The position numbers and the translations under genes are program-made. A stretch of 58,637 nt of DNA from Abyssisolibacter fermentans (GTDB taxonomy: Bacteria > Bacillota > Clostridia > Tissierellales > MCWD3). The notes under the pieces were generated by a model. That model did not search any database and was not told the DNA's origin. It saw nothing but the letters and a program-made list of their open reading frames with translations. The stretch is from the NCBI RefSeq assembly GCF_001559865.1, contig NZ_LOHE01000057.1:1-58637 (forward strand), given 5' to 3'. Numbering within the stretch: the stretch's first letter is position 1; each line of letters opens with the position of its first letter. Positions 1 to 8,461 of the stretch are shown here, in pieces.

Positions 1-130
1 ATTATAACAGTGTTGTAATTATGAGGTGAAGTAGGAATAACTAGAAACATTTTTTTATTAGTGTTATTTTTCAAGAATGATACTTTAATCAACAGCAATA
101 AAAAATCATCTCTACTTTTTACAGGTAAAT

Positions 131-176
131 AATATAAGCAAAAAACCTTTGTTAATAAAGGTTTTTTGCTTATATT
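131..176. terminator. Bidirectional intrinsic terminator
   Basis: A long perfect dyad (AATATAAGCAAAAAACC with its complement around a short loop) is followed by a T-run. It insulates the Crp/Fnr gene from whatever lies to the left of the window. The rest of 1..357 shows no gene. Confidence 0.8.
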
Positions 177-357
177 ATTTTTTTAGTTAATACATATAAA
201 ATAAGGAAAAGTTTCTTTAACAAAGCAATGGGATTATTTCCAACAGTTCCTTCTATTTGAAATTTTCTCTTTATTGTTTTATTTAGGAGGGTATATTATA
301 ATTAATAATACTAGTTGGTATTTTAAGCTGTATAAGAATAATATTAAGGAGAATTTT

Positions 358-1047
358 ATGTATACTAAATGGCTGAATACACTAAAAAAGGTTAAATTGT
401 TTGAAAACATTGAAGTAGATGAATTAAATAGGATGTTAATCTGTTTAAAACCAAAGATAGAATCGTACCAAAAGAAAGAATATATAACTTTAGCAGAAAA
501 TGAGTATACAGGAATAGGGATTGTATTGCAAGGTGAAGTAATTGTTACAAAAGAAAATGCAGCAGGGGATAGAGTGATTATGGCAAAATTAAAAGAGAAT
601 AGCATATTTGGTGAGATGACTGCTTTTTCTAATAATAACAAATGGCCTGCTACAGTGAATGCTTCTACAGACTGTACAATATTATTTTTACCTTCAGATA
701 AAATTGTAGGAAATTGTCCTAGAATGTGTATTGGACATAAAATTTTAATTAAAAATATGTTGAAACTAGTTTCACAGAAAGGGCTTGCTCTTAATAGAAA
801 GATAGAATATTTATCTATGAAAAGTATAAGAACAAAAATAAGTGTATATTTATTAGAACAATATAATATTGTTAGGAAAAATAAATTCATGATACCTTTA
901 AAAAGAAATGAATTAGCAGATTTTTTAAACGTATCTAGACCATCATTGTCGAGAGAAATTATAAAAATGAAAGATGAAGGCATTATTGATTTTTATAAAT
1001 CTTCATTTGAAATTATCGACATTGAAGCATTAAAGTTAAATATTTAA
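358..1047 (+). CDS. Crp/Fnr-family transcriptional regulator, probably HcpR-like
   Basis: This is a 229-residue regulator of the Crp/Fnr family. Residues about 15-130 form the cyclic-nucleotide-binding-type beta-roll (GEVIVTKEN..GDRV...IFGEMTAFS). Residues about 180-210 form the winged helix-turn-helix (KRNELADFLNVSRPSLSREI). I start it at the ATG at 358, which has AGGAG 6-7 bases upstream. The frame stays open further upstream but has no ribosome site there. There is no N-terminal cysteine cluster, so it is not a classical Fnr. Its position beside hcp, and a shared 16-bp dyad before hcp and the operon at 1261, suggest it activates nitrosative-stress genes as HcpR proteins do. The effector is unknown. 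I see no copy of the dyad before its own gene. The family call is sure; the HcpR role is inferred. Confidence 0.85.
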   Translation: MYTKWLNTLKKVKLFENIEVDELNRMLICLKPKIESYQKKEYITLAENEYTGIGIVLQGEVIVTKENAAGDRVIMAKLKENSIFGEMTAFSNNNKWPATVNASTDCTILFLPSDKIVGNCPRMCIGHKILIKNMLKLVSQKGLALNRKIEYLSMKSIRTKISVYLLEQYNIVRKNKFMIPLKRNELADFLNVSRPSLSREIIKMKDEGIIDFYKSSFEIIDIEALKLNI

Positions 1048-1078
1048 TTTTTAGTTAATAATGAGCTATAATGAATGA

Positions 1079-1125
1079 AAACAGTTATACAAGTAAATTT
1101 AATTACTTGAGTAACTGTTTTTTTC
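1079..1125 (+). terminator. Intrinsic terminator after the Crp/Fnr gene
   Basis: A dyad of AACAGTTA..CAAGTAA with TTACTTG..TAACTGTT runs into a T-run. It separates the regulator from the operon that begins at 1261. Confidence 0.85.
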
Positions 1126-1161
1126 TTATTGATTTATTGTATATGCCATAAAATATATTTA

Positions 1162-1204
1162 CGTAACATAGGATACGGAAAGAAAAAAATATAGATGGTA
1201 CAAT
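1162..1204 (+). promoter_or_regulatory. Crp/Fnr-type operator and promoter of the ABC/GTPase operon
   Basis: The 16-bp dyad CGTAACATAGGATACG occupies 1162..1177. Its 14-bp core is identical to the site before hcp at 4901. A -10-like TACAAT lies at 1199..1204, which puts the dyad centre about 41.5 bp before the expected start of transcription. That is the usual place for class II Crp/Fnr activation. No good -35 box is visible, as expected for an activator-dependent promoter. Confidence 0.7.
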
Positions 1205-1260
1205 GAGTACAACAAACTAGCAAACAAAGATTATTTATAAATAATTTATGGGGTGAAAAT

Positions 1261-2502
1261 ATGGAAAATAAATATTTTGATATAAAAGATACATTGTTTG
1301 ATATTACTGAAAAATATAAAGAAGTTATTGACCTATTAGTCTCAGTGGGCTTTGACAATATAAAAGATGAAAAGCAAAGAAAAACAATTGGTAAATCAAT
1401 TACATTAGAAACAGCTTTAAAAATGAAAAAAATAAATGTAGATACTTTTACAAAACAATTAATAGATATTATAGAAGATACGCAGAACAATATAGATGAA
1501 GTATTAGAAGCAAACGAAATAATAAAAAATGCAGATGTGAAAATTGAAGGTATATTGCCATGTCCAGTAAGAGTACCATTGACAGAAGCTTTTCAGGAGT
1601 GGGTAGAAGAAAATAGAGATGAATTAGATATGACAATAGGATACGAATTGAAGGCTGCATCTATGGGTGTGGATTGGCTTAAAACATCTCTAGAAAAAAC
1701 AGGGACAGTAGATGTACTGGCAGACATATTTATATCAGCTGGGTTCGATTTATTTTTTGATAAGGATTTAATTGGTAAATATAAGTCTGAAAATGTGTTT
1801 GAAGATATTACAGATATGGAGCATTATAATAAAGATTTTGAAAATGAATATATGAATTTAAAGGATCCAGATAACCAATATTCAATGATAGGAGTTGTGC
1901 CGGCAGTATTCTTAGTCAATATGGATGAATTGAATGAACTAAAAATGCCGACAAGCTGGGAAGATATATTAAGTGAAGAATTTGAAAACAAAGTGAGTTT
2001 ACCAATAGGAGATTTTGATTTATTTAATGCAATATTATTAAATATCTATAATCAATATGGCGAAGATGGAGTAAAAAAATTGGGTAAAAGCTTATTGAAA
2101 AGTATGCATCCATCAGAGATGGTTAAATCCCATATTAGAAAAACAGAAAAGCCAGTTGTTACAATAATGCCTTATTTTTTCACAAAGATGACCAAAAGAG
2201 GTGGGCCAATGAAAGCTGTATGGCCAAAAGATGGTGCTATTATTAGTCCAATATTTATGTTAAGTAAAAAAGAGAAAAAAGAAAAATTAAAGCCAATTGT
2301 AGATTTTTTTGCTTCAGAAAAAGTTGGAGAAATATTGTCACACAATGGGAGATTTCCAAGTGTAAATCCTAATGTGGATAATATGATTTCAAGTGAGCAT
2401 AAGTATATGTGGCTTGGATGGGATAATATTAAAAACAGTGATATTGGAAGTTTAATAAGTAAATGCGAAAAGCTATTTAATGAAGCAGTTAGTGAGGTGT
2501 AA
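1261..2502 (+). CDS. Cytosolic solute-binding-like protein with N-terminal DUF1858-like domain
   Basis: This is a 413-residue protein. Residues about 5-75 (DIKDTLFDITEKYKEVIDLL) resemble the DUF1858/ScdA-N domain found in iron-sulfur repair proteins, but lack its usual cysteines. Residues about 95-410 resemble the type-2 periplasmic-binding fold of the iron(III)-binding ABC family (ILPCPVRVPLTEAF; PTSWEDILSEEF; NGRFPSVNP). There is no signal peptide or lipobox, so the protein should be cytoplasmic, which is odd for a binding protein. It is the first gene of a tight operon with a GTPase (2-base gap) and an ABC ATPase, and no permease. It may carry a metal or cofactor inside the cell. The ligand is unknown. 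Confidence 0.7.
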   Translation: MENKYFDIKDTLFDITEKYKEVIDLLVSVGFDNIKDEKQRKTIGKSITLETALKMKKINVDTFTKQLIDIIEDTQNNIDEVLEANEIIKNADVKIEGILPCPVRVPLTEAFQEWVEENRDELDMTIGYELKAASMGVDWLKTSLEKTGTVDVLADIFISAGFDLFFDKDLIGKYKSENVFEDITDMEHYNKDFENEYMNLKDPDNQYSMIGVVPAVFLVNMDELNELKMPTSWEDILSEEFENKVSLPIGDFDLFNAILLNIYNQYGEDGVKKLGKSLLKSMHPSEMVKSHIRKTEKPVVTIMPYFFTKMTKRGGPMKAVWPKDGAIISPIFMLSKKEKKEKLKPIVDFFASEKVGEILSHNGRFPSVNPNVDNMISSEHKYMWLGWDNIKNSDIGSLISKCEKLFNEAVSEV

Positions 2503-2504
2503 AT

Positions 2505-3206
2505 ATGAATTTAATAACAATATCAGGTCCTCCTTCATCTGGAAAAACATCAATAATATTAAAAACAATTCATGCTTTACATCAAAGAGGGTTAACGGTA
2601 GGTGTAGTAAAATTTGATTGTTTATATACAGATGATGATGTTTTATATAAAAAAGCAGGAGTTCCTGTTAAAAAAGGATTATCAGGATCATTGTGTCCAG
2701 ATCATTATTTTGTAAGTAATATTGAAGAAGTTGTGAAGTGGGGAAGAAAGCAAGATTTAGATGTATTGATTACAGAAAGTGCAGGACTTTGTAATCGTTG
2801 CTCACCATATATTAAGGATATTAAATCAATATGTGTTATTGATAATTTAAGTGGTATTAATACTCCTAAAAAAATTGGACCTATGTTAAAATCAGCAGAT
2901 ATTGTTGTAATTACAAAAGGAGATATTGTATCTCAAGCAGAAAGAGAAGTTTTTGCTTCAAAGGTTCATTCAGTTAACCCTAAGGCAATAACAATGCATA
3001 TTAATGGATTAACAGGTCAAGGCGCATTTGAATTAAGTACACTGTTATACGATGAAAAAGAAGATATAGAATCTGTTAGAGGAAAAGAATTAAGATTTTC
3101 AATGCCATCAGCCCTTTGTTCATACTGTTTGGGAGAAAAAAGGATTGGCGAAGATTACCAAATGGGTAATGTTAGAAAAATGAAATTAGGTGATGAAGAT
3201 GATTAA
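2505..3206 (+). CDS. G3E/HypB-like P-loop GTPase
   Basis: This is a 233-residue SIMIBI-class NTPase. It has a P-loop at residues 8-16 (GPPSSGKTS), a Walker-B-like stretch (DVLITESAG) and a TKGD guanine-specificity motif. The phrase NPKAITMHINGLTGQG matches the HypB/UreG style of metallochaperone GTPases. Cysteines cluster at LCNRCSP in the middle and CSYC near the C-terminus and could bind a metal. The gene starts 2 bases after the binding-like gene and overlaps the ABC ATPase by 8 bases, so the three are translationally coupled. Metal or cluster delivery is an inference from family and context. Confidence 0.7.
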   Translation: MNLITISGPPSSGKTSIILKTIHALHQRGLTVGVVKFDCLYTDDDVLYKKAGVPVKKGLSGSLCPDHYFVSNIEEVVKWGRKQDLDVLITESAGLCNRCSPYIKDIKSICVIDNLSGINTPKKIGPMLKSADIVVITKGDIVSQAEREVFASKVHSVNPKAITMHINGLTGQGAFELSTLLYDEKEDIESVRGKELRFSMPSALCSYCLGEKRIGEDYQMGNVRKMKLGDEDD

Positions 3207-4215
3207 TATAAAAGATATAGAACAACTGAAGATAAAAGATTTAGAAAAAAAATATCCTTTTTCCATTTCATTTTTTCAAAACAATAATTTGAATTTAGAA
3301 GGATATGAAGAAAGTACATTTGAACAATATCTAAATCATTTTACTGAAGAAGAAATAGAAGAATGGGCAATAGATGTTGAAAAATTGAAAGTGGATTTTG
3401 CTGCTTATATCAATGAAATGTTAGAATTTCTTGGAATAGCAGAAGATGATGATGTAGATTCCTTGACGATTGTGGCAGGAAAGGATAAAAACGGAGAAAA
3501 AGAGAATTTTGAAATGCTTACAATTAACAAAAGTGAAATTATTTCAATAGTTGGTCCAACAGGTTCAGGTAAAAGTCGTTTATTAGCTGATATTGAATGG
3601 ACTGCTAATAAAGATACTCCTACAGAAAGAAGTATTTTAATTAATGGAAAGATTCCTGATAAAAAATGGCGCTTTTCATCTTCGAACAAATTAGTTGCAC
3701 AATTATCTCAAAACATGAATTTTGTAATGGATTTAACTGTAAAGGAATTTATAGAGTTACATGCTGAAAGTAGAATGATTGAAAACAAACAAGAAATAAT
3801 TAAGAGAATCATTGATGCAGCTAATCATTTAGCTGGTGAAAAATTTGATTTGGATACGTCTATTACTAATCTTAGTGGTGGTCAGTCTAGAGCTTTAATG
3901 ATAGCAGATACAGCAATATTAAGCATGTCACCAATTGTTCTAATAGATGAAATAGAGAATGCAGGAATAGATAGAAAAAAAGCTTTAAATCTTCTTGTTA
4001 ATGAAGAAAAAATAGTTTTAATCGCTACGCATGATCCGATATTAGCCTTAATGGCGGATAAACGAATTGTTATTAAAAATGGTGGTATCAATAAAGTTAT
4101 AGAAACCAACAACGAAGAAAAAGAAATGCTAGTTGAATTAGAAAAAATGGATACGATTATAGGAACATTAAGAGCCAATTTAAGAAAAGGTGAAATATTA
4201 AAAAAAATAATATAA
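3199..4215 (+). CDS. ABC-type ATPase with N-terminal ScdA-N-like domain
   Basis: This is a 338-residue ATPase. Residues about 5-75 (LKIKDLEKKYPFSISFFQNN) resemble a DUF1858/ScdA-N helical domain. The ABC domain follows, with Walker A (GPTGSGKS), signature (LSGGQSRA), Walker B (IVLIDEIENAG) and H-loop (ATHDP). There are no membrane segments and no permease gene nearby. I chose the ATG at 3199 because TTAGGTGATG lies 5-14 bases before it; ATG 3193 is the alternative. Together with the two preceding genes it makes an ABC-type set that cannot be a standard transporter. A role in protein or cofactor remodelling during nitrosative stress fits the operator but is unproven. Confidence 0.75.
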   Translation: MINIKDIEQLKIKDLEKKYPFSISFFQNNNLNLEGYEESTFEQYLNHFTEEEIEEWAIDVEKLKVDFAAYINEMLEFLGIAEDDDVDSLTIVAGKDKNGEKENFEMLTINKSEIISIVGPTGSGKSRLLADIEWTANKDTPTERSILINGKIPDKKWRFSSSNKLVAQLSQNMNFVMDLTVKEFIELHAESRMIENKQEIIKRIIDAANHLAGEKFDLDTSITNLSGGQSRALMIADTAILSMSPIVLIDEIENAGIDRKKALNLLVNEEKIVLIATHDPILALMADKRIVIKNGGINKVIETNNEEKEMLVELEKMDTIIGTLRANLRKGEILKKII

Positions 4216-4648
4216 AGTAGGTAGTTGCAAAATACAAATTCAAAAAATGTGGATAACTTTTGTTGTTTTAGCTCATAAGTTTTTGGCGAGGGGAATCATC
4301 TCTACACGTAATTATATAGTTTTTTCAAAATGTGTATAATCTTTAATGGTTCTGACAACAGCACTTTAAAAAAATAAGAAACTCCCTACTCACTACGTTC
4401 CTAGCAGTAAGCGATTCACTCAAAATCGTAGATTTTGGTTCTCTACTTTGAAGCGATGTAAACGAACTCTTGAAGTCACGCTTTCAAAGAAACATTAGAT
4501 GTTTCCTCTAGTGATTATATTGGGAATTTATGCAACAGATATATGCTGGGGAAAACTGAGTTGTTTTAGTACATTTAAATGTAGTATTTATGAATAGTTT
4601 AGCATTTTGCAATTAACTAAAAATAATATAAAAAAAGGAGGATGGAAA
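4216..4648. other. Non-coding gap before the zinc-ribbon gene
   Basis: No gene is visible in these 433 bases. The stretch about 4378-4500 is less AT-rich than its surroundings and reads like a decayed dispersed repeat. It contains a small hairpin, GAAACAT-TAG-ATGTTTC, at 4489..4505. I see no clear terminator directly after 4215. Confidence 0.4.
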
Positions 4649-4891
4649 ATGCACGAAGGATGTTCAGGAAGTTTTAAAACAGGAAAAGAAGTAGTTGATA
4701 AAGTGAGAATGATGGGGTTTTCAACTCAATATATGCCTATGCCACTATCTATTGAATGTGTAGAGTGTAAGAAAACATTTGAAATGCATACTTATGAAGA
4801 TAAGTGTCCGCATTGTGAGATGGTTTATGGTGTTACACCTTGCCATGCTTTTGATCCAGACAATATTAAGGCAGCTGGAATAGACTATTAA
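4649..4891 (+). CDS. Small zinc-ribbon protein next to hcp
   Basis: This 80-residue protein has cysteines C37-x2-C40 and C53-x2-C56 (ECVEC...CPHC), the layout of a zinc ribbon or rubredoxin-like knuckle, plus C5 and C65. I start it at the ATG preceded by AAAGGAGG rather than at an upstream in-frame codon. It ends 103 bases before hcp, and the Crp/Fnr-type dyad lies between the two, so hcp has its own promoter. It may bind a metal or serve as an electron carrier. The function is not known to me. Confidence 0.6.
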   Translation: MHEGCSGSFKTGKEVVDKVRMMGFSTQYMPMPLSIECVECKKTFEMHTYEDKCPHCEMVYGVTPCHAFDPDNIKAAGIDY

Positions 4892-4900
4892 ATTTCATTT

Positions 4901-4943
4901 GGTAACATAGGATACCGAAATAGTATTTAAATTATTATATAGT
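4901..4943 (+). promoter_or_regulatory. Crp/Fnr-type operator and promoter of hcp
   Basis: The dyad GGTAACATAGGATACC lies at 4901..4916. A -10-like TATAGT lies at 4938..4943, at the same distance as at the 1162 site (21 bases between dyad and -10). The outermost base pair differs between the two sites (C/G there, G/C here) yet symmetry is kept, which supports binding by a dimer. Confidence 0.7.
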
Positions 4944-4994
4944 AGATTCATAAAGATAAGAATTAAAGTTTAATTCAATATAGGAGGTTTTTTA

Positions 4995-6638
4995 ATGAGT
5001 ATGTTTTGTTATCAATGTCAAGAGGCAGCAAAAGGAACAGGCTGTACAATTAAAGGTGTTTGTGGTAAAACAGATGAGGTTGCAAATTTACAAGATTTGA
5101 TGATTTACACGTTAAAGGGTATAGCAGTAATAGCGCAAGAAGGTGCAAAAACAGGGGTTAAATTTCCATCATCAGATTATTTTATAATGAATGGTTTATT
5201 TATGACTATTACAAATGCTAACTTTGATGATGCTGTGTTCATTGAAAAAATTAAAGAAGGATTAGCATTAAGAGAAGAAATGAAAAAAGAACTAAAAAAT
5301 AAAGGTGTAGTACTTAATGATTTACATGATGTTGCTATGTGGACAGCTGATTCTGATTCTGCTATAAAAGCAAAAGCAGATTCAGTTCAAGTTGGTGTTT
5401 TAGCTACAAAAAATGAGGATGTTCGTTCTCTAAGAGAATTAATAACATATGGACTTAAAGGTATGGCAGCTTATGCAGAACATGCTTATAATCTTGGAAA
5501 AGAAAATGAAGAAATTTATGCATTTATTTCAAAAGCTTTAGCAGCTACATTGGATGATACATTAAGTGCAGATGATTTGGTTGCCCTTACTTTAGAAACT
5601 GGTAAATATGGTGTAGATGTAATGGCTATGCTAGATGCCGCCAACACAGGTGCTTATGGAAATCCAGAAATAACTGAAGTAAATATAGGAGTTAGAAATA
5701 ACCCAGCTATTTTAATATCAGGTCATGACTTAAAAGATTTAGAGCAATTGTTAGAACAAACAGAAGGTACGGGAGTAGATGTTTATACACATAGTGAAAT
5801 GTTACCAGCTCACTACTATCCAGCATTTAAAAAGTACGATCATTTCGTAGGAAATTATGGAAATGCATGGTGGAAACAAAAAGAAGAATTTGAAACATTC
5901 AACGGACCAATTCTTTTTACAACTAATTGTATTGTTCCTCCAAAAGGTGAAGTAGTTAATAGAATATTTACAACAGGTTCATCAGGATTCCCAGGATGTA
6001 AGCATATAGAAGCTGTAGATGGAAAGAAAGATTTTAGTGAAATAATTGAACTGGCAAAAACTTTACCATGTCCTACTGAAATAGAAACAGGCAAAATTGT
6101 CGGTGGATTTGCTCATGCACAGGTATTTGCGTTAGCTGATAAAGTGGTAGAAGCAGTTAAGACAGGAGCTATCAAGAAATTCTTTGTAATGGCAGGTTGT
6201 GACGGAAGAATGAAATCTCGAGAGTATTATACTGAATTTGCTGAAAAACTTCCTAAAGATACTGTTATATTAACAGCTGGTTGTGCAAAATATAAATATA
6301 ATAAGTTGAATTTAGGTGATATTGGTGGTATTCCAAGAGTACTAGATGCTGGTCAGTGCAATGATTCATATTCACTAGCGGTAATTGCACTTAAATTAAA
6401 AGAAATATTTGAACTTGAAGATATAAATGAATTACCAATTGCATATAATATTGCATGGTATGAGCAAAAAGCAGTAATCGTATTGTTAGCACTGTTACAT
6501 CTAGGTGTTAAGAATATTCATTTAGGACCAACATTACCAGCATTTTTATCTCCTAATGTAACAAAAGTATTGGTTGAAACATTTGGAATAGGTGGTATTG
6601 GAACTGTTGAAGATGATTTAAAAATGTTTTTAGGATAA
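4995..6638 (+). CDS. hcp: Hydroxylamine reductase / hybrid-cluster protein Hcp
   Basis: This 547-residue protein has the length of class I Hcp. The N-terminal cluster ligands C5, C8, C17 and C23 are present ([20 protein letters not shown]). So are the hybrid-cluster motifs SGHDLKD, the Glu in [31 protein letters not shown] and [10 protein letters not shown]. Hcp reduces nitric oxide (and, in vitro, hydroxylamine) and protects anaerobes from nitrosative stress. AGGAGG lies 8 bases before the ATG. An intrinsic terminator follows at 6690, so hcp is probably transcribed alone from the activator-type promoter at 4901. Confidence 0.97.
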   Translation: MSMFCYQCQEAAKGTGCTIKGVCGKTDEVANLQDLMIYTLKGIAVIAQEGAKTGVKFPSSDYFIMNGLFMTITNANFDDAVFIEKIKEGLALREEMKKELKNKGVVLNDLHDVAMWTADSDSAIKAKADSVQVGVLATKNEDVRSLRELITYGLKGMAAYAEHAYNLGKENEEIYAFISKALAATLDDTLSADDLVALTLETGKYGVDVMAMLDAANTGAYGNPEITEVNIGVRNNPAILISGHDLKDLEQLLEQTEGTGVDVYTHSEMLPAHYYPAFKKYDHFVGNYGNAWWKQKEEFETFNGPILFTTNCIVPPKGEVVNRIFTTGSSGFPGCKHIEAVDGKKDFSEIIELAKTLPCPTEIETGKIVGGFAHAQVFALADKVVEAVKTGAIKKFFVMAGCDGRMKSREYYTEFAEKLPKDTVILTAGCAKYKYNKLNLGDIGGIPRVLDAGQCNDSYSLAVIALKLKEIFELEDINELPIAYNIAWYEQKAVIVLLALLHLGVKNIHLGPTLPAFLSPNVTKVLVETFGIGGIGTVEDDLKMFLG

Positions 6639-6689
6639 TTAGTTTTCAATCTAATTAAATTAAAATTAAATCATTAGAAATTATTTAAT

Positions 6690-6724
6690 AAAAGGAACTG
6701 AGTATAAGCTTAGTTCCTTTTGGG
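6690..6724 (+). terminator. Intrinsic terminator after hcp
   Basis: AAAAGGAACT pairs with AGTTCCTTTT. The stem ends in T's and lies 50 bases after the hcp stop. Confidence 0.8.
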
Positions 6725-6754
6725 TAGAGATAAAATAAGAATGGAGGAATTAAT

Positions 6755-7081
6755 ATGTTAGAGAAAATTTACAAATATTCAACTGGAAATGAAAAAGCGA
6801 TAGAAAAAATTATTAATGATGAGAATCTTCATTTAAATCATATGGTATTCAATAAAGAAGAAGGATTGCCAGAGCATTTTTCAAATTCTAACGTGTACAT
6901 GATAGTAATAAGAGGAACATTATCAATCCAACTAGACGAGCAAGATGTACATGAATATGTTAAAGGAGATATGCTAAATATTCCTTATAACACTAAGATG
7001 AATGTTGGAAACAAGCATGATGAGACATTGGAGATTTTTGTTATTAAGGCACCAAACCCTAAAGATTATGTGCAAAAATAA
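6755..7081 (+). CDS. Small cupin-domain protein
   Basis: This 108-residue protein is a single cupin barrel. Motif 1 is degenerate (EGLPEHFSNSNVYMIVIRGTL) and motif 2 reads KGDMLNIPYNTKMNVGN. A ribosome site (GGAGG) precedes the ATG. It lies after the hcp terminator, so it is a separate unit. Stand-alone cupins of this size often bind a metal and occur in redox or stress contexts, but the ligand cannot be told here. Confidence 0.75.
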   Translation: MLEKIYKYSTGNEKAIEKIINDENLHLNHMVFNKEEGLPEHFSNSNVYMIVIRGTLSIQLDEQDVHEYVKGDMLNIPYNTKMNVGNKHDETLEIFVIKAPNPKDYVQK

Positions 7082-7258
7082 TTAAACAAGATTGTCAAGT
7101 GAGTATAATTTATTTGTGTGTGAATAGTAGATTTTATCTGCTATTTTTTTTATATTACAGAAAACATTAATGATTATAGAAAAATTGTAAAAAGTATGGT
7201 AATCTAAGAACAGATGAACTTGTAAAATTAAAAACTACTTACTTGAAAAGAGGAGATT

Positions 7259-8122
7259 ATGGACGATATCAAGATATTTTCGAAAAAAATCACCAATGTT
7301 TCATCAACAATGTTGATGACAATTTATTGTCATGCATTAGAAAGTAGGACAGAACAACCGATATTGAAAGACCCGAAAGCAGAGGAGATTGTAGCAGCCA
7401 TCAATGATGAGTTGAAAAAATCACCAAGTAAATTGGCTAGGAAGTTAAGTTCTAACAAAGTCCGAAAAGACCTGAGGGTTCATATTGCAATTCGAGCCAA
7501 GCAGTATGATATGTATGCAAAGGAGTTTTTAGCTAAATATTCAGATGGTGTGATTGTTAATCTTGGTTGCGGATTTGATACGAGATTCCATCGAATTGAT
7601 AATGGAAAAGTCGTATTTTATGATTTGGATCTTCCTGAAATTATTGAACTAAAGAAATCTATACTTCCTGAAGAGGACCGTTACAAGTATCTAGGGTGTT
7701 CAGTATTGGATCATTGCTGGATAGAAATAGTGAAATCTCATAATAAACCAGTCATGTTCATTGCAGAAGGGTTGTTTATGTATTTACCTCAATCTGAAGT
7801 AGAGGCTCTTATTAAGAAACTTAGTGAAGATTTTAAGGAGTCACTATTGCTTTGTGAAATTGTGAACAAGAAATATACTGTTGGTTTCAATAAAAAAATA
7901 GTTGAATTCAAGATGAATAAAGAATTAAAATTCGGAGATAAAGTTACTTATGATTTTGGTCTCAATGATAGTTATGAATTGGAGAAACTTTCACCAACAA
8001 TAAAACTTATTGATGAATGGGCATATCTAGATGCTGATGAGGAGAAACTTGGCTGGATGAAGATGTTTAAAAATATGAAAGTTTTTCGAACAACTCAATG
8101 GACAGCAAGGTACAAACTGTAA
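7259..8122 (+). CDS. SAM-dependent methyltransferase, leucine carboxyl methyltransferase type
   Basis: This 287-residue protein belongs to the LCM/COG3315 family of methyltransferases. The SAM-binding motif is IVNLGCGFDTRFHRID (about residue 100), followed by VVFYDLDLPEII and AEGLFMYLPQSEVEALI. It starts at ATG 7259 with GGAG only 4-5 bases upstream. Related proteins methylate carboxyl or hydroxyl groups of small molecules, but no biosynthetic genes lie nearby, so the substrate is unknown. Confidence 0.8.
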   Translation: MDDIKIFSKKITNVSSTMLMTIYCHALESRTEQPILKDPKAEEIVAAINDELKKSPSKLARKLSSNKVRKDLRVHIAIRAKQYDMYAKEFLAKYSDGVIVNLGCGFDTRFHRIDNGKVVFYDLDLPEIIELKKSILPEEDRYKYLGCSVLDHCWIEIVKSHNKPVMFIAEGLFMYLPQSEVEALIKKLSEDFKESLLLCEIVNKKYTVGFNKKIVEFKMNKELKFGDKVTYDFGLNDSYELEKLSPTIKLIDEWAYLDADEEKLGWMKMFKNMKVFRTTQWTARYKL

Positions 8123-8461
8123 ATAAATTGGGTAGAGATTGCTCCATTTATTCCATTGTTTAGTTAATAATATTCATGTTTTTTTACTAATAACATGGAT
8201 GGGCAATCTTTAAGGTTGACCGTTTTTTTTGAACTTCTATATGTTCAAATATAGTAATTTAGTAGTATCGAAGTTTAGCAATTAAACGATCTTCACATCA
8301 AATAAGGGAACGGGCTTGCTGGGCCTCTCGTTGTTCTAAAAATCAATAATTCGGGATAAATTGAAAGATTTAAATTAATATGATAACATAAGTTTATAAA
8401 AGAATTATATTAAAATAACAATGCTTATTGACACTATATATTTACACATAAGGAGAATTTG
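8123..8461. other. Intergenic region before the LevR-type gene
   Basis: No gene is visible. AGATTGC (about 8136) can pair with GCAATCT (about 8206), and a run of eight T's follows near 8223, so this is probably the terminator of the methyltransferase gene. The remaining AT-rich part should hold the promoter of the activator gene; I cannot place it. Confidence 0.4.
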
